Source: Symsagittifera roscoffensis
Lineage: Eukaryota; Xenacoelomorpha; Acoela; Convolutidae
Length of the DNA: 64,000 nt
Direction: 5' to 3'
Assembly (NCBI RefSeq): GCF_963678635.1
Contig: NC_087065.1
Location: 73,107,345-73,171,344, forward strand
A program made the position numbers and the translations under genes. Below are positions 11,101 through 21,440 of the stretch, in pieces. The notes below the pieces were generated by a model. The model was not told the origin of the DNA, made no database searches, and saw only the letters and a list, made by a program, of their open reading frames with translations. Position 1 is the first letter of the stretch; the number at the start of each line of letters is the position of its first letter.

Positions 11101-14100
11101 TTTTCAACATTTTTTTGGAATCCGAACTACGGCCTTAAGTGCTTTTAGATGATGCTACTACGCGTTTTCTTTGAGATAGTCAAAAAGATAGTCAAAATTG
11201 AGTTGAGAAAAAAAACTAACCATCCAGAGTTCCATGCGATCAATTTCGGTGGCGCGATCGAAACAACAAAATTTTATGATAAATTTCTTTACAAACCCTG
11301 ATCGAATTGCAAGTTGAAAAAATCATTATGAGAACGTTGATTCAATTGTACACTCAGCTCAGGTTTCTTTAAACCAGAACCATTCATTAATTCGCACTTA
11401 CCGATTTGGCGACAGACTTATCCCATCTAACACAGGTGTCGAATATTCCGAGGAGCACGTGGAGTCTGGACCAGGTGGGTGACTGGATGACGTCATTGTG
11501 CCACTTCCGCGCACCCTCCGGCAGCTTCTTCTGGAATTGCCTTTCACGCCACAGCTCAAACGCCGTCTGCAGTAAGTCTTCTGAAACATAGTTCAAGGTC
11601 AAAATGGCCATTAAAAACTCATGTTTATTTCCTCGGTTTGTTTTCTTTATACTTGTACCATTCCACAGTTTGAAATTAGCCGCTAACGTTCATTACTCAG
11701 AAGCTAAAGGACCTCCTCGCCACTTGCGACTTAACACAGATATAGCAAGGCAAGCTAGCCCACAAAAACCAAACGAATTTCACTAAGCTGACAAACAAAA
11801 AACAGATCTACGGAAACTTTCATAAGTTTGTCTCAATTTACCCAAAAATTCATCGACAATAGTCCGTGTTGAACTACATTGTAACAAAATTTATGAAACT
11901 GTATCTAAGCTTAAAAAAATAGAGATTTCCGTTGAAATAGAAAAAAAAACATCTTTGTCCCAAAAGTTTTCAGCTAAAAATCTTTGTCCTAATAAAGTTT
12001 TCAGCTAAAAATCTTTGACTTAATAAAGTTTTCAGCTAAATATCTTTGTCCCAAAAGTTTTCAGCTAAAAATCTTTGTCCTAATGAAGTATTCAGCTAAA
12101 AATCTTTGTCCTAATAAAGTTTTCAGCTAAATATCTTTGTCCCAATAAGTTTTCAGCTAGAAATCTTTCTCCTAATAAGTTTTCAGCTCCAAAAAACTTA
12201 TAAATTCGAATTTACAAGCTTCAGATACCCAACAGAACACATAAAACAAAAAACAATATCGCACTTCAAAGGATGCTATGCGTGGCGACAAAACCGATAT
12301 AACTTCAGCCGAATAAATACTTCAAGCGAAAAAAAAGGAAACTTAAAAAAATGAGTTGGTTTAGAAGCCTAAACATAATCACAAATTGCCAGAAGAACGG
12401 AAATTAAAAATACAGACATGCAGAGAATATGACTGTTACAATTAATTTCTAAAGGAAGCCTGGAGGAGATGACTCCTGCGAACAAACTTTATCACGAGAA
12501 AAAAATTAGAATACCTGGTAGCAATAGACTTGCTCGCAAGTGTAAACATAGAAGAAATGCACCAACTAGGCATGCACAAGCTAGGTATTGCACCGGCTAG
12601 GTATTGAATAGAGCAAACAAGTCTGTAAACTTGAGACAAAAAACAGAAGCCAATTTTAAGTATCACAGATTGTTCCGACCAGTCTTAAAATACAACCAAA
12701 AAGTTTTTTCAAGTTAGTGTCGTTTTTTTCGGGGGGTGGTGTGATAAAAAGGAGCTAAACGAAAAACATGAGATTAGGCATATTGAACATTCATAGTAAA
12801 ATAAGCTAATTGAAAAAGAAATTTTGTAGAAAAACGACACAAAAAAAATCAATATTGTAAGGTTTCAAGCCATTAAAATAACAATACGAGCAAAGTTTCC
12901 TCGTATTGTAAATATGATCTGCAGTAGATTCAATTTGAATACGTCTATAATGAGGTCAATGATGGATTTTCTAAATCGAGGTTGACAAAATTTGGGTATG
13001 GCTATATTCGCTCGCTTTGTTCGGTCGAATTAAGACGAAAAACCAAAAATTTCCAACCGGTTTTTCTCGACACCGGAAAACTTTTTTCAAATGTTTTAAT
13101 GTGATTCAAAACAAGGCTGAAAAGGCTTTAATATGATATCACTCAACCCAGTCCGTGTTATTTGCGTGGAAAACAAAAAACAAAGCTAAAACACACCCGA
13201 ATACAAAGTTCCACCCCATTTTCAATGTTCTGAACAACAATTCTGCTTTAATTTAATATATAAGATGATAGTTCAATGCAGTGGCTCAATGCTTTTCCTA
13301 AGTACAAAATAATCTTTTTTATTGACATTATCGGGAATCAGGTCAAACTCTTTTGTTCAATTGTACGCTATAATAAGCACACTTTCTAGCGACTCTTTTT
13401 ATATTGAAATCTAGGAAATTTGAGTTGTATTTATTTGAGTTGTAAATATGTTCTGCAGTAGATTCAATTGGAATAAAACCATTATGAGGTTAAATGATGG
13501 ATTTTCTAAATCGAGGTCGACAAAATTTGGGTATGGATTTTTTTTCAGCTGGTTTGCCGTATTGTAAAAATTTTTGGCAGTAGACTCAATTGGAAAAAAA
13601 ATCATAAGTTAAAAGCTCAATTTTTAATCTATGTCGAGAAAATATGAGTAATACTTATTTTTCAGGTGGTTTCCGCTATTGTAAATGTGCTTGACAGTAG
13701 ATTCAATTGGAATAAATCTACTACTAGAGAGTAACGTTCAATTTTGTAAATTGAGGCCGGCAAAAAAGAGTTATGCTTATTTTTCAGCTGGTTTCTCGTT
13801 TTGCAAATATGTTTTGCAGTTGATTCAATTAGAATACAACTATCACGGGGTTAAACGTTCATTTTTGTAAACCGTGGTCGGTCAAATTTAGAGTATGCTT
13901 ATTTTTCAGCTAGTTTCCCATATTGTAATTAGGTTTTATAGTAGATTCAATAGGGAAAAAACTAATAAACAGAGGCGAAGCTGGGCTTCGCAAACACTAG
14001 CGAGAAAACGACGAAAAAGCAGCTCTATAAAGTAAAACACAGAGGCAAAGTTGCGCTTCGCAAACACTAGTGAGAAAATGACAAAAAAAGCAGCTCTTTA

Positions 14101-17100
14101 AAGTAAAGTTGAAAAAGTAGAAATAAGCCTCGGATTAGTAAAAACGAATAAAATTAGATATGTGTCAGATTCGAATCTGCGACCTCGAGCCTCAAGACCT
14201 TCCCTCTCATCCACAAACGCTTAAAGATCAAATAGCCACAAATAAAGAAGAGAACCGATGCTATGAAATTTGCAATGCTACAGAATAGCAAAAAGCTACA
14301 AAATGAGCATTTAAATTTGCGAGTTAGGTTGGAAAAAAGTAGAGTCATACTAATACACTACGCTTGCTAGTTTAAAAAGACTGAAAGGTTTTCTTCATAT
14401 AGGTGTTTTCTTAGTCCTCAGCTCATTTGTTTACATCTGCTAAATAGCATTGGTCGTTCGTTTTTTTAACTTACCCTGTTGGTCCATGGCTCTCTCGGGT
14501 GACTCGGACAAGTTCCATTGCTTCTCGGCCGCGTACAGCTGGTTCCCATCCGCCTTACACACTCCAGTGAGGAACTTTGGAATCACACAGTCGTACAGGC
14601 GAATCAGACACTGTTTCTACAGCACACAAAAAAACTAAGTTATAAACTTCATTGGAAAATTGATTTACTGTTTCAACCACACTTGGGACGTTTTAAAAAA
14701 TTTTTCATCCAATTTTGAATACTCCAGGGTTTGACAACCCTGGGTAAATCTCCCATGAGGGAAAGTATGGTGGTAGGTCAGTAAACCGATGATTCAGCAA
14801 CTCGAAAACGGTCAGACCAGATCAGTAAACCGAAAGTGATATTTCCTGATCAATAAATCAGAAATTGTGAAAAAGGTGTTCAGTAAACCGAAATGTATTT
14901 TTCGAAGTAAGAACATTTTCAAATTATTAACGTTTATTATTGGTCGACCATTAGACTTGCTAGGAAGTATTACAACATACAGCTAAAGAATTGAAATTTT
15001 GCACTCAATAAAGATGAAAAATCTTTCGATTTGATTCGTTTATTTTAAGCTCAGTTAGTACTTAATATAACGCAACCGGTTACGTAATTGTTTCATAATT
15101 AGATTAGCTGATATAGAAATTTACTGTTACTTCGAGTTACTGCACGCACACCGTAAAGAGTGATATCAAATTAAAGCTCTATTGGTCGCGATTTCGATTA
15201 TAAAAAAAACTGGGTTGCTTTTGCAGTTAGTTGCAAAAAACCAACACATTGCACAAGCTTCTCAATGGAAATCCAAAAATTCAATTTCATGAAAATCAAA
15301 GAACATTTCATAGTTTTGAAAAAATGAAAATCAAAAAAAAAAAACAATCGTAATTTTGAAAAAATTTCTAGACTGAGACGTCCTGTGTTATTGGCCATCA
15401 GTCTATCAAATTAGAGATCTGCTACCACTAACCACTTCATCCATAGACTTCGCACTGTCAATTTGGTTTTCAATCGCTTCTGGGTTTCCCCATGACAAAC
15501 CGCCATTGAACAATCTCAAATGCAGATCCTTCATGTCAGACTGCAAGTAGCCTAAGTAGTGTTCCAGGTAGGACTTCGGCATCATCGGGAACTTCTCATC
15601 ATCGTCGTCTTCATCAACGTTATCTTCAATTTCCACGACTTCCTCTTTAACATCGGTTTCCAATTTCAAACCATCGCCATTCTCAACAACTACTCCAGAT
15701 GCAGACACGGCGTCACTTTTACCCTCTTTCTTCACTTCAACAGTCGTCTTTTTCTGCGCAGCCAATTTGGCTGAATCTTTTGCGCTTTTAGCGGCCAATC
15801 GCTTATTTAAAGCTGCGATATGCTTTCTCAGTTCGTTTTTTAGCGCACTTTCTCTGTTGCCATAGTCATGAAGACGTTTCATAAGGGTTTCTATCTGTTC
15901 TACTGAGTCATAAATTACCCAATTATTTTGCCCAATTCGAGGTAATAGTTTGTTAGGTATTTCCAGACGCGTGAAATGCTTCAACGGCACATTAGACGAC
16001 GAATTTGACACCGTCAAAACAGAGGAAACAACGCTGTTAATCACTTGAATTTCCGGATCATCTTCTTTGGTGGTACTCTCGGCTTGATTTCCATTCTCAA
16101 CATTTGCCGTCGCACTTTCAGTGTCGGTTTTGATATCCACAACAGGTGGGTCTGGTTTTACGGGCGAAGCGGTTTCAAAGGATATGTAATCTCCAGCCCA
16201 GCACCTTTCAACCAGAATTCCAGGCACGCAATCCAAAATCCAGTATCTGTTATGATATCTGTCATAGCCAATCGGCGATAGACGCTGCAATTTAAAAACC
16301 AAAGACGCTACTTTATCATATTCAGATTCACTTTTTTCTTTTTCCCAAAATATCTTATTTTCCTCGATTTCTCGTTCCAATTTGATTTTCTTAAACCTCT
16401 CTTCCCGATCTTTCCTTAACTTTGCAAGCTCCATTTCTTGTTGTCTCCTTGACATGCTGCTCGTTAAAATTGCGTGTTCCTCCGCTACTGTTAAAAACTT
16501 ATCCTCATCCATTTCGGAATTGGTGTCAATGATAGTACTCGTAGTTTCCGTGCTCTGCTCTCCGTAAGAGGGTTCACTGGCCTTGGCAATTATTTCGGCT
16601 TTTTTCGCATTCAATTCCGCTTCTTTCTCCTGTTTTTCTTTCATGTACTTGCTATACTCTTCTTTAGCTCGTGTTTTCCATCGAAAACACTCTGTAAATT
16701 GGGCGTGTTTGTCTTGTAAAAAATGCTCGTAAACTTCAGTTTTCAAAACTTCATGGCAGAAAAACAAAACAACAGATAGCTTTTCCTCTGCATTTAGCTC
16801 AATTAAATCGGCGCTTTTTAATTTTTCACTTGCCGAAACCAAAGCCGGTTCGGGCGTAAAATTGAGCATTCGCTCCTCGTCTTTGAGAACATGAGTCAAA
16901 TACAATCGACACAAGTCCGAAACAGAATGACAAGTTACGGACACACGTGACAAGTTAGTTTCAAGATCAGCTAACATTTCGTTCAGTTCATCTTGAAGTA
17001 ATGACTTTAAAAGGGCTTCAACGATCGAACTCAAAAACAAGAATCCATTTTCGCCAACGGTTAACGCTTCCACTAAAAAATTGACATTGAAGTCTAAATC

Positions 17101-19085
17101 ATAGCTATCGTCCGGAGATAAAATTCCTCTGAAAATATGCAAGAACTCGATAACCATCAACACGTCACCGTACATTTTCATTGAAACACCTTCGGGCAAA
17201 TTAATCTGCGTTGGTTTTGGCAAAGGACGAACATTTTCATGCAGCAAATCATCTTGCTTTATCAATACTAACTTAGGTGGAGCTTCTGATTTTTGTAGTT
17301 GAATTTGGCGTTGTTTTTCCAGTCTTTTCAGCTTCAGTTCGGCATCCCTTTGATCTTGGCTCAAATTTTTCCAGCGCTCTTTCTCGTCCATTTCCCTTCT
17401 CTTTTCCACAATAAGTTGTTTAGCTACTGCAGGTACACGTTCGCGCTCAAACGCTGTTAAGTTTTTAGTGACGTGAGTGATAAGTGCTCGTCCTTTCCTT
17501 AATTTCTCAGGGTCCTCTCTCCAGTTTTCATTTTCTAATAACTTCACAAGCTTCGTCACAATTGGGGGTTGCTGGTACTCAACTTTTAATTTTCCCTTTT
17601 CAGACGTGGTTGAAAAATGTTTGTTCATCAAATTCTGAGCAGCTTTAGCTTTGCTACTCTTACCCGGGCTAAAAGGTAGTTTTGGTTTTACGCTTTTCAA
17701 ACTGATCGGCGACTTCTGTTTGATGACAGAAAGTGGCACATCTTCATTGTCATCTGAATCACTACCAACAGACATAGCCACTGCATTTTTGGTGCCATTT
17801 TCTGGTTTTTTGTCACCGCTCTTTTCTGCAGACTTTTCGGCTGATTGTTTTTTCGGCTTACTTTTCTTCGGCTTGGAGTTTTCAGTTGAACCATTTGATT
17901 CTTTTTCATCTTCGGGCTTTGATTTTCCCAAATTACACAAGGGTTCGTCTTCGTCAGAACTAATGACAAACTCTATCTTTCTGTTTTTATCTGAATCTTT
18001 ACTTTTCTTGACTTTTTTCTCTGTGATTTTGGGTTTTTCGACGGCTTTCGGTTTTTCCGTACTTTTGACTTTTTCCGTACTTTTGACTTTTTCAGTGCTT
18101 TTGGTTTTTTCAGTGCTTTTGGGTTTTTCAGCACTTTTGCTCTTTTCGGTTGAGGCCGCCCGCTGTTCATGATTCTGTTTCTTGTTTTTCTTACTCTGCT
18201 TTGTTTCGGAATTTACTTTCTGGTCTTCTGTTGAAAATCCGTTTACTTTTCCGTTCGATACCGGCGAAGAGACTGACTTTTGTTTCTTTCTCGGGCTCAG
18301 ATCTTTTTCTGCGGCTAACTGGTTTGATATTGTCTTCGGTTTAACGACAGATGCCTGGTTCACCACTTTTGCTGGTTCTGAAACAAAAAATAATACAATT
18401 TCAATCTGACACATTCGATCTACGCAATGCTAAATTGGGCTGCTTTCTATTCTAGTGATTAATTTCTTCTTAAACTAAAACAATTAAAGGTCCGAATACA
18501 CGCCAATAGCGTAGCACAGAACCAGGCGAGACAAAATCATTTGAGAATAACAATTCACTGCATTTAAAATATGCCATTAGTCGAAAAGTGATTAAAACCA
18601 TCACCAATTGTGACTTTTTCTGATGCCCCGAATTGTTTTTTTTTTTTCAATACAGGCCGCTGCTTCGACTAATCGCCCTGTTTTCCCATTTGATCAATAA
18701 ACTTACTTAGTGGTTCTTCTTTTTTGCTGTTGGTAACCAGAAGCACTTCGTCGTCTGATGAGTAGGGCGAGGAGTCCGAGGAGGAACTGGCGATGTCCGG
18801 GAAGCTCTTTGGGTCGGCTCCCTTCAACGCTCCCGCATGTGGAGACTTCTTGTTGTTATTAAACATCAGGGTGCTCTGTTTGAAGTGGGCTCCCGGCGAC
18901 ACCGCGGAGCTCACGTGACCTGACTTAAGCGCGCTGGGGTTCAGAATTGGTCGGTTCTCGCAGTCTGACTGAGGTGATGTGCTGTTGGTGAGAGCTCTGG
19001 CGATACCTTTGGTTGTTGTGACATTACTGCTATTGTTATTGAATGGAATCACTTGTTTCGGGATTTCAAGGGCGGACATGAGAAA
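7922..19085 (-). CDS. BAZ1-family chromatin remodelling subunit (ACF1/WSTF-like), 7 exons seen, 5' end missing
   Basis: The exons 19085-18707, 18377-15433, 14616-14475, 11580-11402, 10246-9206, 8694-8557 and 8197-7922 all have AG acceptors and GT donors (mostly GTAAGT/GTTAGT). Their phases join without error into about 1,697 codons from the first ATG (19079). Domains in order are a Ser-rich N-terminus, a long Lys/Glu-rich charged region, DDT (about 520-590), WHIM1-like and WSD-like motifs (about 650-840), two PHD fingers (about 1215-1340), a divergent bromodomain (about 1545-1640) and an acidic tail. Known BAZ1A/BAZ1B proteins partner ISWI ATPases to space nucleosomes in the nucleus. Two PHD fingers recall insect Acf1, while the bromodomain spacing recalls WSTF, so BAZ1A versus BAZ1B is left open. 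The WAC domain expected at the N-terminus is absent, so exon(s) must lie above 19,085, perhaps outside the window. Confidence 0.92.
8557..8694 (-). CDS. BAZ1-like gene, bromodomain middle exon
   Basis: A 46-codon exon from attag|GTT GAT to GAG|GTTAGC encodes VDAYAGVENRVDFSTIQATM … FIRDMAIVVNNALAAFE. The VDFSTIQ and FIRDM…NNAL blocks match the ZA-loop end and helix B of bromodomains (MDF-x-T-hydrophobic, F-x-x-D-hydrophobic…-N-A/C). The usual acetyl-lysine Asn falls at the VNNALAAF block. The Tyr-Tyr of the ZA loop is replaced, so ligand binding may be altered. Confidence 0.87.
8721..8812. repeat. Perfect inverted repeats in swapped order (pseudoknot-capable)
   Basis: Segment A (8721-8742, 22 bp) is exactly complementary to A' (8776-8797). 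Segment B (8743-8757, 15 bp) is exactly complementary to B' (8798-8812). The order is A-B-loop-A'-B', not the A-B-loop-B'-A' of a hairpin, so both pairings together would make an H-type pseudoknot. The 18-base loop itself contains GCCAA…TTGGC. It lies in the BAZ1-like intron between 9206 and 8694, just 26 bases from the 3' splice site. Confidence 0.95.
8955..8990. repeat. Second copy of the loop sequence of the 8721-8812 repeat
   Basis: The string gatattgcc..aa.tttggcat around 8960-8985 repeats the loop region at 8754-8776 with few changes, in the same orientation. This suggests that both derive from one repeat family. Confidence 0.6.
9206..10246 (-). CDS. BAZ1-like gene, exon with two PHD fingers
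   Basis: A 1,041-bp exon in phase 0 at both ends. PHD1 runs from the first codons (CTVC … CDEC … HMYC … CPGC, Cys4-His-Cys3). PHD2 follows after a short charged linker (CFCC … CSSC … HLNC … CMVC). PHD fingers read histone H3 tails. The rest is a low-complexity Ser/Arg/Glu linker, then CEKIFLDIKSR, the first helix of the bromodomain. Two adjacent PHD fingers are more than the single one of vertebrate BAZ1A/B. Confidence 0.93.
10377..10842. mobile_element. Non-autonomous TIR element, TGTTCCGACC family, diverged
   Basis: Starts TGTTCCGAC (10377) and ends TTCGGAACA (10842). The AT-rich body has an internal caccgag…aaatatt stretch near 10,802 like the right part of the 237-784 copy. It sits in a BAZ1-like intron. 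The ends are imperfect and the body is strongly diverged. Confidence 0.45.
10876..11150. mobile_element. TIR-family fragment, left end only
   Basis: TGTTCCGACCATAGT at 10876 repeats the left end of the 237-784 element (TGTTCCGACCATAGTC), and a ccagtttttctcga…tgagaaaa stretch near 11,075 matches its middle. No right terminus was found. Intronic. Confidence 0.45.
11402..11580 (-). CDS. BAZ1-like gene, 179-bp exon before the PHD fingers
   Basis: An exon from tttcag|AA GAC to TCG|GTAAGT. It encodes a helical segment (EDLLQTAFELWRERQF … LHVLLGIFDTCVRWDKS) like the region that precedes the first PHD finger in BAZ1A/B. It enters with two bases and leaves in phase 0 into GGC TGC, the first Cys of PHD1. 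Confidence 0.9.
11951..12188. repeat. Tandem array of about eight 29-32-bp units in a BAZ1-like intron
   Basis: The unit is atctttgtcctaat(aa)agttttcagctaaa, repeated about eight times with small substitutions and two alternating subtypes (tttgtcccaaaag versus tttgtcctaataaag). It lies in the intron between 14475 and 11580. Each unit carries a tttcag, which resembles a 3' splice site. Confidence 0.9.
12671..13236. mobile_element. Non-autonomous TIR element, TGTTCCGACC family, diverged copy
   Basis: Begins TGTTCCGACC (12671-12680) and ends GTTCTGAACA (13227-13236; 8 of 10 match the expected terminus). Internal blocks follow the 237-784 copy in order: attagacatattgaac, accggtttttctcgacac, aaggctttaatat, aaaacacaccgaatac and caccccat. 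It contains one unit of the 120-bp satellite found at 13,430-13,970 (around 12,895-13,010). Confidence 0.6.
13430..13970. repeat. About 120-bp satellite, five tandem units
   Basis: Anchor sequence gnagtagattcaattg recurs at about 13455, 13577, 13694, 13816 and 13939, giving periods of 117-123 bases. Each unit also has a cttatttttcagctggtttcc block. A solitary sixth unit lies at about 12,895-13,010 inside the 12671-13236 TIR element. Intronic in the BAZ1-like gene. Confidence 0.85.
13970..14107. repeat. 70-bp tandem duplication
   Basis: cagaggcgaagctgggcttcgcaaacactag… at 13970 repeats at 14040 with few changes (offset 70). Both halves end gcagctct(a/t)taaagtaaa. It follows directly on the 120-bp satellite. 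Confidence 0.85.
14155..14240 (-). repeat. tRNA-like/SINE-like remnant
   Basis: Read on the minus strand, GTGGATGAGAGGGAAGG is followed some 25 bases later by CAGATTCGAATCTG, which resemble the A and B boxes of a tRNA promoter. The anticodon arm does not fold cleanly and the acceptor arms do not match, so this is at best a tRNA pseudogene or the head of a SINE. Confidence 0.35.
14475..14616 (-). CDS. BAZ1-like gene, 142-bp exon
   Basis: An exon from gtag|AAACAG to CAGG|GTAAGT encodes KQCLIRLYDCVIPKFLTGV…AMDQQ. It starts in phase 0 and ends with one base that completes a Glu codon with the next exon. Both splice sites and phases fit their neighbours exactly, which is the main support. Confidence 0.88.
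14640..15430. other. BAZ1-like intron, nothing further recognised
   Basis: AT-rich intron between the exons ending at 15433 and beginning at 14616. A short reading frame on the minus strand (15,198-15,398) is Phe/Lys-rich low-complexity and is not supported as coding. Confidence 0.55.
15433..18377 (-). CDS. BAZ1-like gene, large exon (charged region, DDT, WHIM)
   Basis: A 2,945-bp exon between tttcag|AA and GTG|GTTAGT. The first third is extremely Lys/Ser/Glu-rich, with a tandem run of STEK-type hexapeptides (18,000-18,150). A DDT domain follows around 17,010-17,210 (YGDVLMVIEFLHIF … LVEAL … LLKSLLQDE); it normally binds the ISWI partner. LNAEEKLSVVLFFCHEVL (WHIM1-like) lies around 16,730-16,800, and a long charged coiled-coil leads to SPIGYDRYHNRYWIL (WSD/WHIM2-like) near 16,230-16,275. 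The exon ends with an acidic stretch and PKSYLEHYLGY near 15,560. Confidence 0.92.
18707..19085 (-). CDS. BAZ1-like gene, exon with first visible ATG
   Basis: The acceptor tttcag precedes TTTCTCATG, and the ATG at 19077-19079 starts MSALEIPKQ. Because a good acceptor lies only 6 bases before that ATG, it is probably an internal exon with coding upstream, and the ATG need not be the real start. It is Ser/Asn-rich with an SSDDEV acidic patch. The donor A|GTAAGT leaves one base that pairs with the two bases opening the next exon to make a Lys codon. Confidence 0.85.
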
Positions 19086-19089
19086 CTGA

Positions 19090-20860
19090 AAGTTATAGTT
19101 AGTAACGAAGGTATAAATGCGTCTAAACAATCACGTTTCCAAGTCCAGCTAGATTTATAAGCTACATTTAGTTCCATATTGTATCATAAATTTTAACGGA
19201 ATGCTGCATTTAATTCAGGATATTTTTTTCATTTTTTTTCAAAGGATATTTCTTGATTCGTTTTTTTTCTTAATCATCTTCAAATATATCATTACTGCTT
19301 GTACCAGGAAAAGCCCTGAAAGTTCCGATTGATTGTTGTTGCATTAAAGTGCATATATTTGTACCATTTATGTTGCCACAATTCAATTTAGAAACAGAAT
19401 ATCAATTTTTATCCTTAAACCGATGCAAAATAACATCATTAAATTGACGAAACATGAGCCGAAATCATTTACGCCGCACAAAACTTGAAAGGAAAAAAAT
19501 TCAAAAAAATTGGAAAAAAAACACTCAGGATTGGCAAATTAACAAACAACAGGAGTTGATCATTGACACTTGAGACAACAAAGAAAAATGCTTAAAGTGC
19601 AACAAAATCTGTCCTCGATGTGGCAACTTAGCCGACAAAACATACGCGGACAAATTTAGTCCGACTATTCAACTTTTCCCGTAAAAATTAGATTTCAGAC
19701 ACTTACTAACAATAAAGGCCGGCCGGGACTCGAACCCCAGACCATAGTGGGCAAAGCAACCGCACATCCTCCAGATCAAGCAAGAAGGGGCCTGAAAAAT
19801 GCTAAGAATCAAAAATAAAGCAACATCAATTTCTTACAAATTCGCAAGAAACGTTTTTAACGATGAAAAAAAAAAACAGTCTAGTTCCCGGTTACAAGAT
19901 ACTAGCTCTCACAAGTGTAATAAGCATCATATATTTTTTTAAAAAATCGGTAAGAACAACCGAAAATTCTCAGCAGACAAGTTCAGCTGACAAAAATAAT
20001 TTCATGAAAGCAACCTTTTTGAAGTACCCCCTTAAAACAAATAAATCAAAACAATTTGGCTTATCAAACGACTCAAATTTAGACAAGTTAAACAATAGAT
20101 ATTGGGCTAAAACCTTTTAAGCCAAAACAAGAGCATTTTTTTATATAAAAACGGACACACTGAAATTGGAGTTAGTAAAATTACCACCAACATACAACAC
20201 GTTTTGAACAGAATGGAAGTTTATAAGGCAGATAGCTCAAAACTTATTCGTTCATTCACGAATTTACAGACAGAGATGACCACCAATTCCAATCATCCTG
20301 TGAACAAAGTTATTTCCAGAAAAATGTCTAATACCCGGTTGCAACAAGCTTGGTTATCACAAAAGTACAAAACACCGAATACATTTTTGACTTCTCGCAC
20401 ATTGTTAATTTAAAGAAAAAGAGACACAATAACCAGTAACAAACTATAAGGAAAAACAAATTTCATCAAGCGGCTACTAAGCTGACGACCATTTAGTCCA
20501 AAAATAATTAAATAATTGAACCAATTAAACTGTGAAAACTTAAAGCAAAAAAATGGAGTAGAAAAAAATTGAAAAAATCAATCAAGCTATTGAAAAGTCT
20601 ATTTCATCCGAATAGATCTGCTAAACGCTGCCCCCGATTGAATTTTTTAAACTATATGATCACCTGAAAAAGAATTCGATTCTCCAATTTGATTAAGCTT
20701 ATTTGGTTAAAAGCATAAAAAATTTCAAAACCGAACTAAATGCTTTTTCGAGCGCGTTAATACAGCAACTCAAGAAGAAATTATAGGAGGCAAAAGTGGT
20801 ATCATATTCAAGCCCTATTGGTCGTGATTAGAATTCCAAAACAACCCTAAAAATCGCAGT
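19090..20860. other. AT-rich stretch without a recognised gene
   Basis: It lies upstream (5') of the first visible BAZ1-like exon and is probably intron. No WAC-domain coding was found. AGCCCTGAAAGTTCCGA near 19,309 resembles the left flank of the TGTTCCGACC element family. A tRNA-like remnant is listed separately. Confidence 0.5.
19716..19793 (-). repeat. tRNA-like sequence, probably pseudogene or SINE head
   Basis: On the minus strand the segment opens AGGCCCC and closes CCGGCCGGCCT, so the ends can pair over about 5 bases. It contains a near-perfect B box with T-arm (GGGGTTCGAGTCCC) and an A-box-like TGATCTGGAGGATG. The length (about 75 bases) fits a tRNA. A clean anticodon stem could not be drawn, so a functional tRNA is doubtful. 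Confidence 0.4.
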
Positions 20861-20866
20861 GTCAAG

Positions 20867-20999
20867 AAAAATTTGTCTGAAGTTTTCCGTGTTTCAGATA
20901 GACTAAACGACACAAAACTTTGAGTCTTATAAAAGAGAGTCTTATAAATTTTGTGTCGTTAAGTCTGACTGAAACACGGAAAAATTCAGACAAATTTTT
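20867..20999. repeat. Large imperfect palindrome, about 53-bp arms
   Basis: The left arm (20867-20920) reads aaaatttgtctgaagttttcc… and the right arm (about 20947-20999) is its reverse complement with only a handful of mismatches (shared gtgtttcag.….acgacacaaaa). The centre carries a gagtcttata direct repeat. A further complement of the inner right arm (gacaaaatttataagact, 21003-21020) follows, so alternative hairpins are possible. It lies immediately 5' of the non-LTR element at 21.03 kb. Confidence 0.92.
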
Positions 21000-21078
21000 C
21001 TGGACAAAATTTATAAGACTATTGGAGGGGGCCGATGCAACAGCCTGAGAGTGGTGGCCCTGCCAAATCTGCAAAGAG

Positions 21079-21440
21079 TTGCAAACTGTTGCGAGCGATT
21101 CTATCGCATCTCTCTATGTAAGTCGGGTTTTCGAGACGGGCCTACCCATGCCGTCTGGTAGGGTCCGTGAAGATTGGACGGCACTCCTTCTGATGATCTC
21201 TGGGGACATCAACCCGAACCCTGGTCCCGCTTTCCCCTGCTGCGTTTGCAAAGAGCCCGTGAAATACAGCAAAACCGAGTACAGCTTCAGATGCAACACG
21301 AGCAGGAAATAGGTGCACGAACGGTGTGCTGGCACCGTCACTCACCTGAGCTACTCCAGCAGCTGGGCCTGCCCAGCTCACCGAAGAAGAGTGGACAATG
21401 CCTCAACCTCCGCGCCGAAGAAACTGAAGATCTTGCAATG
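21079..21440 (+). pseudogene. Non-LTR element N-terminal segment with 2A-like motif and Cys-rich finger
   Basis: The frame reads …LLLMISGDINPNPGPAF then PCCVCKEPVKYS…, and a frame break near 21310 leads into VHERCAG. Cys pairs followed by H-x2-C are the PHD-like finger seen at the start of many CR1/Jockey-like ORF2 proteins. GDINPNPGP is one substitution from the 2A skip consensus (D-V/I-E-x-NPGP). Confidence 0.7.

Noticed and set aside
14155..14240. Functional tRNA on the minus strand
   Set aside because: Only box-like motifs are present; acceptor and anticodon stems do not pair. It is kept as a low-confidence remnant only.
17651..18172. 173-codon plus-strand frame, Leu/Phe/Ser-rich
   Set aside because: Antisense of the Lys/Glu-rich BAZ1-like coding region; composition is explained by AAA/GAA codons on the other strand.
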